Below, piece after piece: positions 1-9,530 of a stretch of 22,500 nt of DNA. Under the pieces are notes generated by a model that ran no database searches, was not told where the DNA came from, and saw only the letters and a program-made list of their open reading frames with translations. The stretch spans positions 45,776,595 through 45,799,094 of the forward strand of contig CM022665.1 of the NCBI GenBank assembly GCA_012295275.1, given 5' to 3'. A program made the translations under genes and the position numbers. How positions within the stretch are numbered: the stretch's first letter is position 1; each line of letters starts with the position of its first letter. This stretch comes from Chrysomallon squamiferum (Eukaryota; Mollusca; Gastropoda; Neomphalida; Peltospiridae).

Positions 1-236
1 CTTGCACTCCTTCGTCTTAATGTAGCTGTCACTGAGACGTGAAAAAAAAAACATCTTTGGGGGATTCAGAAATTTAAAAAAAAAAAATTAAAATCTGTCC
101 AAATTAGGTTTCTGTGGACATGGTTGGGTTGGGAAAGTTTTTAATGAGTTAGTCAGGGGAAAGAGGTGTGATGCGTGACCGCGTTAGTCATACGTTGGTG
201 GAAACGTGATTACATCAGTCATCCCAAAGGTTCAAA

Positions 237-500
237 GCAGTATTTTATGTATAATTATGTGTTGAAGTATTTTAGAAATGGGTATTTTATGTATAATTAT
301 GTGTAGAAATATTTTAGAAAGTAGTATTATATTTATAATTATATATAGAAATAATTTAGAAAGTAGTATTTTATTTATAATTATATATAGAAATATTTTA
401 GAAATGGGTATTTTATTTATAATTATATGTAGAAGTATTTCAGAAAGTAGTATTTTATTTATAATTATAGAATAGAAATAATTGAGAAAGTAGTATTTTA
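237..500. repeat. 42-bp AT-rich tandem repeat, about 6 copies
   Basis: Six and a bit successive copies of a unit that starts GTAGTATTTTATTTATAATT and ends near TATTTTAGAAA are readable, diverged by a few substitutions each (ATGTATAATTATGTG in the first two, ATTTATAATTATATA later). Because 42 is divisible by 3 the array stays open in one frame and gives a spurious I/Y/F-rich peptide with a 14-residue periodicity. It is a minisatellite and not a gene. Confidence 0.9.
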
Positions 501-906
501 AGTTAGTATGTTAGCAAACTGTCCTTAAAAGAAAGATATTTGATTAGAAGAGGTTTAGAGTTAGTGCGGTATAATGTTAACAAGAGGCAAACAAATAAAA
601 CGTATATGCGATGATGATGTTTTTGTTTATTAAATTTTCACATGACAATATGTCCAGTTAAATTATTCATGAGCATTTTAAACTGATTTATTACTGTATC
701 CAATCATTTGAGAACATGCTTACTCCAAAATTTTAAACTTTCAGTTTTATCAGTACTGATGCTATAAGTTTATTTAGATATACGTACATTCCTTTACTAT
801 AGCTCTACCGTATTCAAAGATTCGTATGTTATGACGTCATACGTATCGTAAATGGTTGCTAAGAGAGAAACTCTTGAACTGACACAGTAAGATTAGTATT
901 AGTGGA
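501..906. other. Intronic AT-rich stretch without gene; one CRE palindrome
   Basis: No coding or RNA signal is visible. The only notable element is ATGACGTCAT at 831-840, a full palindromic CRE/ATF-type site, lying inside a larger imperfect inverted repeat (CGTATG at about 824, CATACG at about 838). Confidence 0.6.
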
Positions 907-1530
907 TTAGTTAGAAAGAAAACAAGTCATATGACACTGAGGTCTGCTTGATGAGTTAAAGTGAGGGAATAGGCGGGTTCGAATGACGTTAGTAGAGCTT
1001 GCTGAAAAATTTCGTGTGAGTTTAAACAAAAACAACAGACGACAAATATTCAAAAACGCTGTCGGTATCAAGACGCGATCTCGGTAGTTGTGAGCAACAT
1101 GTCCAAAAACGTCTTTATCCACTGACACCGTCGTCTGTCCCCACGGACCTGGGAACGAACCCGCTAAACTCTCCTCAGAGACCAGCGAGTTGAACCTAAA
1201 CGAAGCCAATAACAAGCATGGGTCATTTGAATCGCACTAATTATGCACGTGCGGTCAGTTCGCTCTGGGTGAGTCCGTTTGAAGTTGTGTAGGGCGTGAC
1301 TAAGATGACCAGACGCCACGCCGTGCAGCACGTGGTTTGTTGCTGGGTGCCTGCAAGTCCGAGCCAATTTACTTCGTAAGAAGTGAGGTTTTTGACAATG
1401 CAAAACACTTGGAAGTGCTGATGAAAAATCCTCTCCTCTTGAAAGTTGTGTGCAGTAACCAAAAATGTGGAGTGAGACCTTTTGAAGTTCCCAATCACTT
1501 CATCACTTTTACACGTGTTACCTTCACAGT
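907..1530. promoter_or_regulatory. CpG-denser non-repetitive block with three CACGTG E-boxes
   Basis: This block is visibly richer in G, C and CpG than its flanks and free of microsatellites. It carries CACGTG at 1246-1251, 1329-1334 and 1512-1517 and CATATG near 929. Short open frames of 80-100 codons exist on both strands but none resembles a known family or has convincing splice flanks. A GGTTCGAAT word near 976, with a weak upstream A-box-like word near 902, hints at a decayed tRNA-derived element, but this is not convincing. An intronic enhancer or an old transposon remnant are the likeliest readings. Confidence 0.3.
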
Positions 1531-1543
1531 AAATTTAAACATC

Positions 1544-1780
1544 AAAATGGCTTGTCACTTTTTTTTTTTTTTTTTTTTTTTCTTTTTTGTAAATGTATTC
1601 ATTAAATATAAAACTGAAATATAGCTAAAATAGATGTTTTTAAAAAAATTATTTTTACTGATTTTATTTGTTAGAAAATGGCTTGTCACTTTTTATTTTC
1701 ATTTTTAAAATGTGTAATGAAACTATAGAATTGAGGGGTTTTCTTTTGTATAAAATTATCTTTATAAATTTTATTTATTA
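1544..1780. repeat. Two-copy degenerate direct repeat, unit about 105-130 bp
   Basis: The 20-bp word AAAATGGCTTGTCACTTTTT occurs at 1544-1563 and again at 1675-1694. Each copy is followed by T-rich sequence and ends in a similar TTTTATTTRTTAGAAAAT segment. Copy 1 is lengthened by a T run at 1559-1581. It is consistent with an old local duplication. Confidence 0.65.
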
Positions 1781-1785
1781 GAAAA

Positions 1786-2160
1786 TCTTCGTGTAAATTT
1801 ATATTTTATTTTGGAGACCGATTTAGTGAAGTTGATAAGTTGATTTGTTTTAATTACAAAATAATGTAGAACTCAGCAAATGTTTGTAATCGTAGTTTAT
1901 TTAAATAATATATTTCGCTTAAGCAGTTGGCGCTTTTGTCTTCATATTTTACACGAAAATATAAACCTAGAAGAACAAATATTTTATCTTTCTCTTCAAT
2001 CTTCTTCTGTTATTTTCTACTTCTCCTTCTTCTAAATAATATTTTCTTTAAAAAAAAAATACAAATAAAAAAACTGAAAACATAATATTTGAAACATTTT
2101 CAAAATTGCCAAAAAAAAAAAATAAAAAAAAATAAACACAACAAAATAGTTGCAATATAT
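1786..2160. other. AT-rich intronic stretch, nothing recognised
   Basis: Low-complexity A/T sequence with A runs near 2050 and 2112. No coding signal, RNA gene or clear repeat unit is visible. Confidence 0.6.
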
Positions 2161-2189
2161 ATTGTTTTTCCTTTTTCCTTTTATGTTTT

Positions 2190-2284
2190 ATGTTTTACCT
2201 TTTATTTTTTTTTTTTTTTTTTTTTTTTTTTGTTCTTACTATTATTATTATTGCTGTTGCTGTTGTTATTATTACTATCATTAA

Positions 2285-2363
<79 letters not shown>

Positions 2364-2450
2364 TATTATTATTAATTATTTATTTATTTATTTATTTATT
2401 TTTTCACTTTCTTTGCATGTACTTAAACATTAAAAAAAAAAAAAAAAAAG
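2190..2450. repeat. Compound microsatellite: poly-T, (ATC)n, (ATT)n, (TTTA)n, poly-A
   Basis: A T run of about 28 (2204-2231) is followed by mixed ATT/GTT triplets, a clean ATC array (about 2284-2328), an ATT array (about 2329-2372), a TTTA array (about 2376-2400) and an A run at 2432-2449. Apparent homopolymeric peptides here (I, L, S runs) are artefacts of the arrays. Confidence 0.9.
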
Positions 2451-2728
2451 AATTTTAAAACAATTCTGGGTCACACTACTATACATATATATCCTTGCGG
2501 AAGCGACACACATTCAGTGCAGAAAGTTATTATCTGTAAACAGCCTCACCCGCGGAGACAGTGTGTGATACAGACAGTTAATAGGGTCCCTCGGTGTGCA
2601 GTCCTTGCTCCGTGTCAGGGGAATTTTCTCAGATATTTCATCATCGTATTTCATAAACGAGATTTCTGATTCACACTGTGTTTTTTGCACTGTGTCTCGT
2701 ATGAACGATGTATTGTGTGTCTTTTAGC
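2451..2728. other. Short unique intronic stretch, slightly GC-richer
   Basis: Non-repetitive sequence with several CpG dinucleotides (for example ACCCGCGGAGACA near 2548). No open frame or motif combination supports a gene. It immediately precedes the 34-bp minisatellite. Confidence 0.5.
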
Positions 2729-3100
2729 GGGTGACGTGGTTTATCGTTTTGCGTGCAATGAGTTTGAAACGTTGTTTGTCATTTGCGAACAATGTGTTTG
2801 TAACGTAGTTTATCGTTTGCGTACATTATGTTTGTAACGTAGTTTTAATTTGTGTACAGTACGCTTTTGTAACGTCGTTTAAAATTTGCGTATAATATGT
2901 TAGTAGTTTGGTTTATTATTTGTGTATAATATGTTTTTAAACGTAGTTTATTTTAATCTACAATGTGTTTGTAACGTAGCTTATTTTAATCTACAATATA
3001 TTTGTAACGTAGTTTATAATTTGCGTACAATATGTTTGTAACGTAGTTTATAATTTGCGTACAATATGTTTGTAAAGCAATTTATCATTTGTGAACAATG
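2729..3100. repeat. 34-bp minisatellite, about 11 copies
   Basis: Successive units share the core GTTTGTAACGTAGTTTAT followed by a TTTGCGTACAATAT-like tail. The best-preserved units lie at about 3000-3065. Several carry the alternative tail TTTTAATCTACAAT (about 2950-3000), so at least two sub-variants are present. Divergence is highest at both ends of the array (2729-2795 and 3066-3100), a pattern typical of unequal exchange acting in the middle. No coding capacity. Confidence 0.9.
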
Positions 3101-3456
3101 TTTTGCAACTTTACAGTCGTTTGCACAAAGAGATATATTTAAATTATTCTTTATAATATCAACAACACTTAATATTATATTAATTCAATGAATTATTTCA
3201 GTAATATTTCGTACCTAATATTTAGATACGTATTTCATACACACAAGACAGAATTTATTGAAATACGTATGACTATTTAATTAATAAATTATTTGTCATG
3301 ATAACGACACAGTAACAGATATATAATGTAATGCCATATAATAATGTAATGTCCATTGTACAGCAGTAATTTTTAAATACATAAAGTAAATAATGTCTAG
3401 ATATCGTATTAATTAATATATATAAATTTTGTAATGTAAACAAATCATATTTCATC
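3101..3456. other. AT-rich intronic stretch, nothing recognised
   Basis: Unique A/T-rich sequence with frequent TACGTA-like words. No coding, RNA or repeat structure is evident. A 64-codon open frame on the minus strand looks like random AT-rich translation. Confidence 0.55.
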
Positions 3457-3805
3457 AGTATTCCCATAACTTACGTTTTACAAAAGCAATGTCGTCTGTA
3501 TTATATTTCTGTGGAAATTTTACCGGTTCTGAAACAGAAATATACTTTATTTTCACATACGTAACGCATACAATATTCCTATAACTTACGTATTATGTAA
3601 AATAAAAATAATATGGTCTACATGTGCATCACACTTCTGTAGTAATTTTACCGATGCTGTAATAGAAATGAGCTTTATTTTCACACTAGTAATCTGTGCA
3701 GTATTCCGTACAGTAAAAGTAGTGTGGTCTGTATAACACGTCTGTGGAAATGTTTACCGTTTCTGTAACAGAAACGTACGTTATTTTCACATACGTAATC
3801 TCGCT
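3457..3805. repeat. Three tandem copies of a repeat of about 105-128 bp with internal palindrome
   Basis: Copies run approximately 3457-3571, 3572-3699 and 3700-3805. Each starts AGTATTCC or ATATTCC, continues through a GTCTGTA/GTCTACA word, TTCTGTGGAAATTTTACCG, a palindromic TTCTGNAACAGAAA segment, then TTATTTTCACATACGTAA. Copy 3 has a perfect 8-bp-arm palindrome (CGTTTCTG, 3-nt spacer, CAGAAACG, 3758-3776), copy 1 a shorter one, and copy 2 is degraded. It may be an old satellite fragment or a structured repeat. Confidence 0.8.
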
Positions 3806-4125
3806 TGGTTATTAAAACACGTACACCTCAAACTTCTTTATTGTAATAAATTCTGTCATATTGTGATTGTGCAGTACGTTATCGCTAAAGCAGATCTACA
3901 ATGTACTCAGAGGAGATCTCGCAACTGAAGTGAAAACCTGTGATAATGTCTGGGAGTTCTTTCGTGTAATCACGAATAATCATTATTATAAAGAGGCTTT
4001 ATATTCCGTTGTAGTCTAGAGAACTTTACAAGTATTGTGCATTGTGTGTGTCTGTCTGTTGCGTAAGCTGTATTACTTTTATTAAACATATCTTAATACT
4101 TTAAGTTGTTAAATTGATATTAATA
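3806..4125. other. Unique intronic stretch, nothing recognised
   Basis: Moderately AT-rich non-repetitive sequence. No open reading frame of note and no clear motifs. Confidence 0.5.
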
Positions 4126-4129
4126 TCGT

Positions 4130-4185
4130 TATTGTTATTATTATTATTTTTATTATTATTATTACTACTACTACTGTTATTATTA

Positions 4186-4216
<31 letters not shown>

Positions 4217-4435
4217 GTTATTATTTATAATACTACTACTACTGTTATTATTATTATTATTTTATTATTATTATTATTGTTATTATTATTATCATTAATT
4301 TATTGTTTAGTAAAAAAAAATATTTGTGTTATTAATTGCATTATTTGTTATAGTAGTAGTAGTAGTAGTAGTAGTAGTAATAGTAGTAGTAGAAGTAGTA
4401 ATAGTAGTAATAGCAGCGGTAACAGTAGTAGTAAT
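4130..4435. repeat. (TTA)n/(CTA)n arrays and a (AGT)n array
   Basis: Interrupted TTA/ACT triplets fill 4130-4292. After a short A-rich spacer, an AGT array with AAT, AGA and GCA interruptions fills about 4350-4430. The serine/asparagine-rich peptide read from the second array is a repeat artefact. Confidence 0.9.
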
Positions 4436-4984
4436 AATCAATCATTTACAAATCTTCTGAACATGAATACTATTTTTATTTTTTATTTTTTAATCTTGAT
4501 ATTTACATAACTAAAAAAACTGGCAACAAAAATATTAAAGAAAATATCTTTCAAAATATCCTTTATTTCCCAAACAGCTCATTTTAGTAAGCTGATACCT
4601 CTTTTCCTTATTTTTCCTGCTTCTTTTCTCTGTATCTCTTTCTTCCTGTTATTCTTGCTTTCAGAAGTTAAGATCTTTTTTCTTTTTTTCTTCCATCTTT
4701 CTTTCTTTCTTTCATTCTTGTTCTTTAAAAAAAAAAAAAAAAAAAAAACAAACATAAAAAATATAAAAAATACGTAACTAATTATGATATAAACAACTTC
4801 GAGATTGTTTCTCTGTGTCAAACGCCACGTGAGAAGATTTTCACGCATTCCATCATATTTCTGAACCTCTTGCTCCTAATGCCCCCTAAACAAAATACGG
4901 AATTATCACGTATTTCCAGTTATGATTGGCCCTCTACGCTTTGCTGATAAGACATAATTACATGAAATATCTTCTTGAAAATTG
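4436..4984. other. AT-rich and polypyrimidine-rich stretch without gene
   Basis: A C/T-rich segment (about 4600-4720) and an A run (about 4726-4748) dominate. One CACGTG E-box is at 4826-4831. No gene evidence. Confidence 0.55.
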
Positions 4985-5220
4985 GCCTCCTCCCTTCGCG
5001 CAGTCAGCGGTAAAAAAAAAAAAAAAAAAAAAAAAAGAACGAAACGAACGACTATGCTCCCTTTTCAACGTTACCGACTCGTCAGATCGCGTCCGTCGTT
5101 TAGACCTTATCGTAGTCTCGATAACCGAATGCGACCGTTTAGTCTTTATCGCGGCGATAACCTCGCGCAACAATAAATAAACTCGTGTGTGCTGCTGTGA
5201 TATTCGAGGCTGCAATATTT
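4985..5220. promoter_or_regulatory. CpG-rich island with duplicated inverted TTATCG/CGATAA element
   Basis: Sharply CpG-richer than its surroundings, starting beside a 24-nt A run (about 5012-5035). Within it a unit is present twice, at 5097-5126 and 5136-5162. Each reads CGTTTAG, a short variable link, TTATCG, a spacer, then CGATAACC. The half-sites face each other with 6-nt (copy 1) and 3-nt (copy 2) spacing, and copy 2 is a near-perfect palindrome (5146-5160). TTATC/GATAA words match the GATA-factor core. Candidate intronic cis-element, inferred from motif symmetry only. Confidence 0.4.
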
Positions 5221-5720
5221 CTCTGCAGCAGGAAGCTGTTTGACACCGGGTTCAAAACAATTACTGTCAAAGTCGGATCAAGTTTCAAAAGAAGCGAACT
5301 GTTTCTTCGTCAAAAATTATTACTTTATGAGTTTAGAAAATAAATAATAATCATGTGGGTGTGCAGAGGTTATTATTATTGCATAATAAATGGCGGAATT
5401 TCCTTCTTTTTTTTTCCTCTTTTTTTCTTTTTTATTTAACATTTTGATAAAGTTATCGTAATTTTTTTTTTTCCTGTCATTTGTAAACTGAAATAATGAC
5501 ATTGTGGCAAATAATTTGATTGTTGAAGACTTGATTATTTTGTAATACAGAATTAGAAAGTTAAAGAGAGAGACAGAGAGGAAAGGTGATCTTGAAATAA
5601 AAATAAATAAGAAGTAAAACTCTTAGTGTAATATAAATAAGAGAAATAAATAAACCAGAGATAAAGAAGCAAATTTTCTAATTTGAAAAAAATAATCTTT
5701 CTTAGACTGTTGTCTTCATG
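5221..5720. other. AT-rich intronic stretch, nothing recognised
   Basis: T-rich and A-rich runs with a GAGA segment near 5567-5582. No gene, RNA or clear regulatory structure is supported. Confidence 0.55.
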
Positions 5721-5882
<162 letters not shown>

Positions 5883-6190
5883 ATTTTTATTACTTATCGT
5901 TTTATAAATGATTTTTAAAAATTATTTTGTAATTTGCAACTCGCAGACTACAATAGATCTGTACATGTTTGTTTTCATATTTGTGAGAAATTATTTCTGT
6001 GTTTATCTATAAACAATAACATTCACATACTCACACACATTCATTATACAAATTCACAATACGCAAGTTACTGTATAAAACGGACTACATTCCGGATCAT
6101 GTATGTGAAAATACTAACGTATTCACTGCGGTATCATTAAAAAAAAAAAAAACACGCAACACAATATTTGTATACGTCTATCAATAAAAA
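5883..6190. other. AT-rich intronic stretch, nothing recognised
   Basis: Unique A/T-rich sequence including an A run at 6139-6151. No supported feature. Confidence 0.5.
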
Positions 6191-6193
6191 CAA

Positions 6194-6194
<1 letters not shown>

Positions 6195-6232
<38 letters not shown>

Positions 6233-6335
6233 CAAAAAAATAATACTTATATATATTATTGTTTTTATAGTTGTCGTTGTTATTATTATTATTATTACTC
6301 TTGTTGTCATTATTGTTTGTTTCATATATAATGAA
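6195..6335. repeat. (AAT)n then (GTT/ATT)n microsatellites
   Basis: An AAT array at about 6195-6228 and ATT/GTT triplets at about 6255-6315, in opposite orientation and so partly complementary. Confidence 0.85.
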
Positions 6336-6409
6336 AATATTAAATTAATTCATAATGGATGTTATTTTAAAATAATAGTCTATAAAATGTTTTTGGCGGT
6401 TGTCTTTTT

Positions 6410-6800
6410 AATTTTAATTTGTTTTTATTTTTATTATTATTATTTTATTGTTACTGTTTCTGTTTTTATTTTTGGACGGTTTTCCGTTTGTCTATTTATT
6501 TTTCTTTATTTTATTTTATTTTAATTTATTTTATTTTATTTTATTTTATTTTATTTTTATTTTTATTTTTATTTCATTTCATTTCATTTTTATTTATTTA
6601 TATTTTATTATTGTTAGGTTTGATTGTTTTTTGTTTTTATTTTTTGTTTTTGTTTTTGTTCTGGTTTTTTATGGATTTTTTTTTTTTTTTTTTTTTCACT
6701 TTTAGGGTGAACTTCCGCAATTATTTATTTACTGTTCACTTCTGTTTCGGGGGCAAATTTCTCATCTTTTTTTTTTTTTTTCCTTTTTTTTTTGTTTTTA
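6410..6800. repeat. T-rich low-complexity block with (TTTTA)n
   Basis: A strongly strand-asymmetric T-rich block. TTTTA pentanucleotides dominate at 6503-6605, followed by TTTTTG-type units and T runs at about 6675-6695 and 6768-6790. Phenylalanine-rich peptides read from it are not genes. Confidence 0.85.
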
Positions 6801-7140
6801 CATGTTGCTATATGGATGGTAGACTTTAGTTTCCTGGATATATTATTTTTTTCAAGTCAGTAAATAGTTATTTATAATAATAAAAATATAAATATATGTG
6901 TACTTAAAACAGGCTGAATATGTAACAAAACAGATACTCAAATATTAAAATATTTTAATTTGTTTGTACTTCTTCTAAAACAACAACAAAGACACCAAAA
7001 CCCATAACTACAACAGTTACTACTAATACTGCTACCACTATCATTAAATTAATTTTATTTATGTTGCTATTGTTATTTTTGGTTTAGATTTCAGTATATT
7101 GGATGAAACAAAAATAATATTATGTTTCTTTATTATTATT
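6801..7140. other. AT-rich stretch upstream of exon 2, nothing recognised
   Basis: Unique A/T-rich sequence with a decoy acceptor-like TTTCAG near 7089, whose downstream frame closes quickly. The true acceptor is the T-rich tract ending at 7184. Confidence 0.5.
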
Positions 7141-7167
7141 TTTATTTTATTTTATTTTTTATTTTTT

Positions 7168-7184
7168 ATTTTTTTTTTTTTCAG
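7168..7184 (+). promoter_or_regulatory. MyoD: 3' splice acceptor of exon 2
   Basis: A strong uninterrupted T tract runs directly into TTTCAG, ending at 7184. It opens exon 2 in phase 0, which fits the downstream reading frame. Confidence 0.85.
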
Positions 7185-7257
7185 ACCGTCCACAGTCCTA
7201 CCTACTATGATAAAATGAACCACGTAAACGGGGAGGTTACCAGTAACTATGGCAACG
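7185..7257 (+). CDS. MyoD: MyoD/MRF family transcription factor, exon 2 (partial gene)
   Basis: A 73-nt internal exon bounded by a T-rich TTTCAG acceptor and a consensus donor (G|GTAAGT). Read in phase 0 it gives 24 residues beginning TVHSPTYYDKMNHVNGEV, plus the first base of a split glycine codon. The two bases opening exon 3 complete that codon and the frame runs on into the conserved MRF C-terminus, the main proof that it is real. In this family the region lies between the bHLH domain and helix III. A short middle exon of about this size is typical of vertebrate MRF genes. The S-P dipeptide followed by a D-x-M-like stretch loosely resembles the vertebrate MyoD linker, though that match is weak. 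Codons contrast with the AT-only surroundings. The bHLH exon is outside the window, so DNA-binding residues cannot be checked. Confidence 0.85.
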
Positions 7258-7263
7258 GTAAGT
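7258..7263 (+). promoter_or_regulatory. MyoD: 5' splice donor of exon 2
   Basis: GTAAGT immediately after the last exon base, a full consensus donor. It leaves exon 2 in phase 1. Confidence 0.85.
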
Positions 7264-7376
7264 GCCTCTTTATAATTATGACATAAAAGGGTTTTTTTTT
7301 TTTATCTTTTTTTTCCCCGTGGAGTGTGGGACAATTTCTTTTATTAAATTGTTCTAGGTAATTTCTTCTTCTTCTT

Positions 7377-7377
<1 letters not shown>

Positions 7378-7432
<55 letters not shown>

Positions 7433-7502
7433 CGTTGTTGTTGCTGTTGTGGTTGTTTTGTTGTTGTTATTATTGTCATTATTATTATTATTACTGTTGT
7501 TG

Positions 7503-7536
<34 letters not shown>

Positions 7537-7540
7537 AACG
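7378..7540. repeat. (ATT)n, (GTT)n and (GAT)n arrays
   Basis: An ATT array at about 7378-7432, mixed GTT/ATT triplets to about 7505, then a GAT array at about 7508-7535. Confidence 0.9.
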
Positions 7541-8135
7541 ATAAATAAATTTTTTATTATTATTATTTAATTATTTATTTATATTTTAAGGAATATAGTA
7601 ATGGATTTAAAGATTATGCAGTTAACTAAAAAAAAATTGCTTTTATAAATCTATTTGCTTACATAAACAGATTAAAACAACATATTATAATTATAAGAAA
7701 TTAAATTCGAGATACTAAACAGCTAAAGTATTGGGATGTAGAACTGTTAAAAAAAAAAAAAAAAAAACCTGCACATGCATTTCGTGCTCATCTTCTTAAC
7801 TTCAGTAAATCTAATTATCGTTCTGTATATAGCCGCTGTCAGTGTTGTTATTTTAATAATTAAAAAATATACACAGATTCTTTATTTAATTTAAATTTAG
7901 TAATTTAATATGGTTTTAATGTTTCACTAAGAATAATTATTTTTGTTGGTGTCTTTATTTTATGAATAATAATAAAATCGAAAATTAAGATTCCCGCTTC
8001 AAAATTACGATTATTTTATACAAATATTAGTTTCTGAGGACGTTATTGTGGTTTGAATTTTTTTTCTTCGTCTTAGGAACAAACGGAAAACAAAACCTAT
8101 GTTTACTGTCACAGATACATTAAAAACAATAATAT
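7541..8135. other. AT-rich intron 2 stretch, nothing recognised
   Basis: Unique A/T-rich sequence with an A run near 7750-7767. No feature supported. Confidence 0.5.
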
Positions 8136-8137
8136 CA

Positions 8138-8375
8138 GATAATAAATAAATAAATAAATAAATAAATGAGTAGGCAAATACGTAAGTAAACTGATTTACT
8201 TTACTACACTTTATTTTAATTTCATTTCATTTAAATTAATTTAATTTAACTTCTGTATGTAAATAATACTTATCAAATGAAATGGAAAGCAAATAACAAC
8301 ATAATACACATCGCACTTAATAAATAAATAAATAAATAACAATTATATTAATAATAATAATAAAATAAAATTAAA

Positions 8376-8406
<31 letters not shown>

Positions 8407-8419
8407 TAATATTAACAAT

Positions 8420-8455
<36 letters not shown>

Positions 8456-8472
8456 TATTTATTTATTTCTTC

Positions 8473-8505
<33 letters not shown>
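8138..8505. repeat. (AAAT)n, (AAT)n and opposing (ATT)n arrays
   Basis: AAAT tetranucleotides at about 8140-8167 and 8320-8339. An AAT array at about 8376-8404 is followed, after about 16 nt, by an ATT array at about 8421-8453. The two are reverse complements and could pair as a hairpin or cruciform. Another ATT array lies at about 8477-8506. Confidence 0.88.
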
Positions 8506-8507
<2 letters not shown>

Positions 8508-9106
8508 AATTACTTTACTTTATTTTACTTAAACATTTAAACTCAAGAGCCGTAAAACAAAAACTAATACAAACGCATCCGTTTAAACAGTTAAAGATCC
8601 ATAAGCAAACTTCGTTCTCACTTGATGCGTAAATACACAAATATAACTAATACAAGATATATAAAGTGAAAACTGCATAAGATGATGTGTGAAACGAGGC
8701 ATGGTGAAGGCAACTATTTTGGCTGCGGCAAAGGTAAACATAATGGATGACTGAAAACCAGTCTATCGCGGAGAGAGCGAAAACAAACATGCGCAGTAAA
8801 CCGCAACTCGATCGCTCGAAAGTTTACATCTTAGCGAAGGTTTTTTTTTTTCTTTCTTTCTTTCTTTCAAAATAAAGCTTTGCCGATTAGTCTGTAAATA
8901 ATGGGAAATCCGCGGGTGGCCATAATAAATACACTTGATAATTAGAAATAGATGTGAATTAGGGTTGATGCGTTGATAGCAGAAGCGAAAAAAAAAAAGT
9001 GTTTATGATTGCACGAATTACTGCGGTGTTGTTTTTTTTTTTTAAACCTTTTTAATTTGTTCCTTTTGTGTGCGCGTATATGTGACTATATATGAGTGTA
9101 CATGTG

Positions 9107-9112
<6 letters not shown>
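8506..9112. other. Intron 2 unique stretch, slightly GC-richer at 8690-8850
   Basis: Non-repetitive sequence with CpGs and a GGCTGCGGCAAAGG-type segment near 8720-8735, and several CGATCG/CTCGAAAG words near 8808-8821. A short TTTC array lies near 8849-8868. No gene supported. It may be a small regulatory patch. Confidence 0.4.

Positions 9113-9136
<24 letters not shown>
9113..9136. repeat. (TA)n microsatellite
   Basis: A pure TA dinucleotide run of about 24 bp, self-complementary. Confidence 0.95.
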
Positions 9137-9142
<6 letters not shown>

Positions 9143-9390
9143 TATATTTATATTTTGAAATTTAATTTTAATATTAACAGTTAATGCTAAACATGATAAA
9201 TATTTTATTCCAAAGTAAATAAATGCACAATGAAAATGCCCTAAAGTTTTAAAATTACTTCCAGATAAAACGAGATTTCTACAAGAATTTGTTTTTAAAC
9301 ATATGTGTAACTATTTCTGTTATCATTTTATTATATAAAACCCGGTCTTTATGCGCATAATATTTTTCTGTATATATGTATGTACCACTT
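9137..9390. other. AT-rich intron 2 stretch, nothing recognised
   Basis: Unique A/T-rich sequence without coding or structural signal. Confidence 0.5.
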
Positions 9391-9394
9391 CTAC

Positions 9395-9530
9395 TACGAC
9401 TACAACTATTATTACTCCTATGTTTTATTTTACTATTACTGTTAGTACTATTACAATTACTAATACTCCTACTACTATTACTACTACTACTACTACTACT
9501 ACTACTAATAATAATAATAATAATAATGTT
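9395..9530. repeat. Interrupted (ACT)n and (AAT)n arrays
   Basis: ACT/ATT triplets at about 9395-9505, purest from 9476, then AAT at about 9505-9528. Threonine, serine and asparagine runs in translations are artefacts. Confidence 0.9.

Noticed and set aside
278-475. 65-codon plus-strand open frame
   Set aside because: It is the 42-bp tandem repeat read in frame, giving a 14-residue period. No gene signature.
902-990. tRNA-derived SINE or tRNA, from a GGTTCGAAT B-box-like word
   Set aside because: The A-box match is weak, the spacing is wrong for a tRNA and no cloverleaf can be folded by eye.
907-1498. Overlapping minus-strand open frames of 80-100 codons in the CpG-denser block
   Set aside because: Several frames overlap, none resembles a known family, and splice flanks are unconvincing. 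A plus-strand segment beginning near 1099 and ending in a stop near 1237 reads like normal protein, but it has stops just before it and only a poor acceptor.
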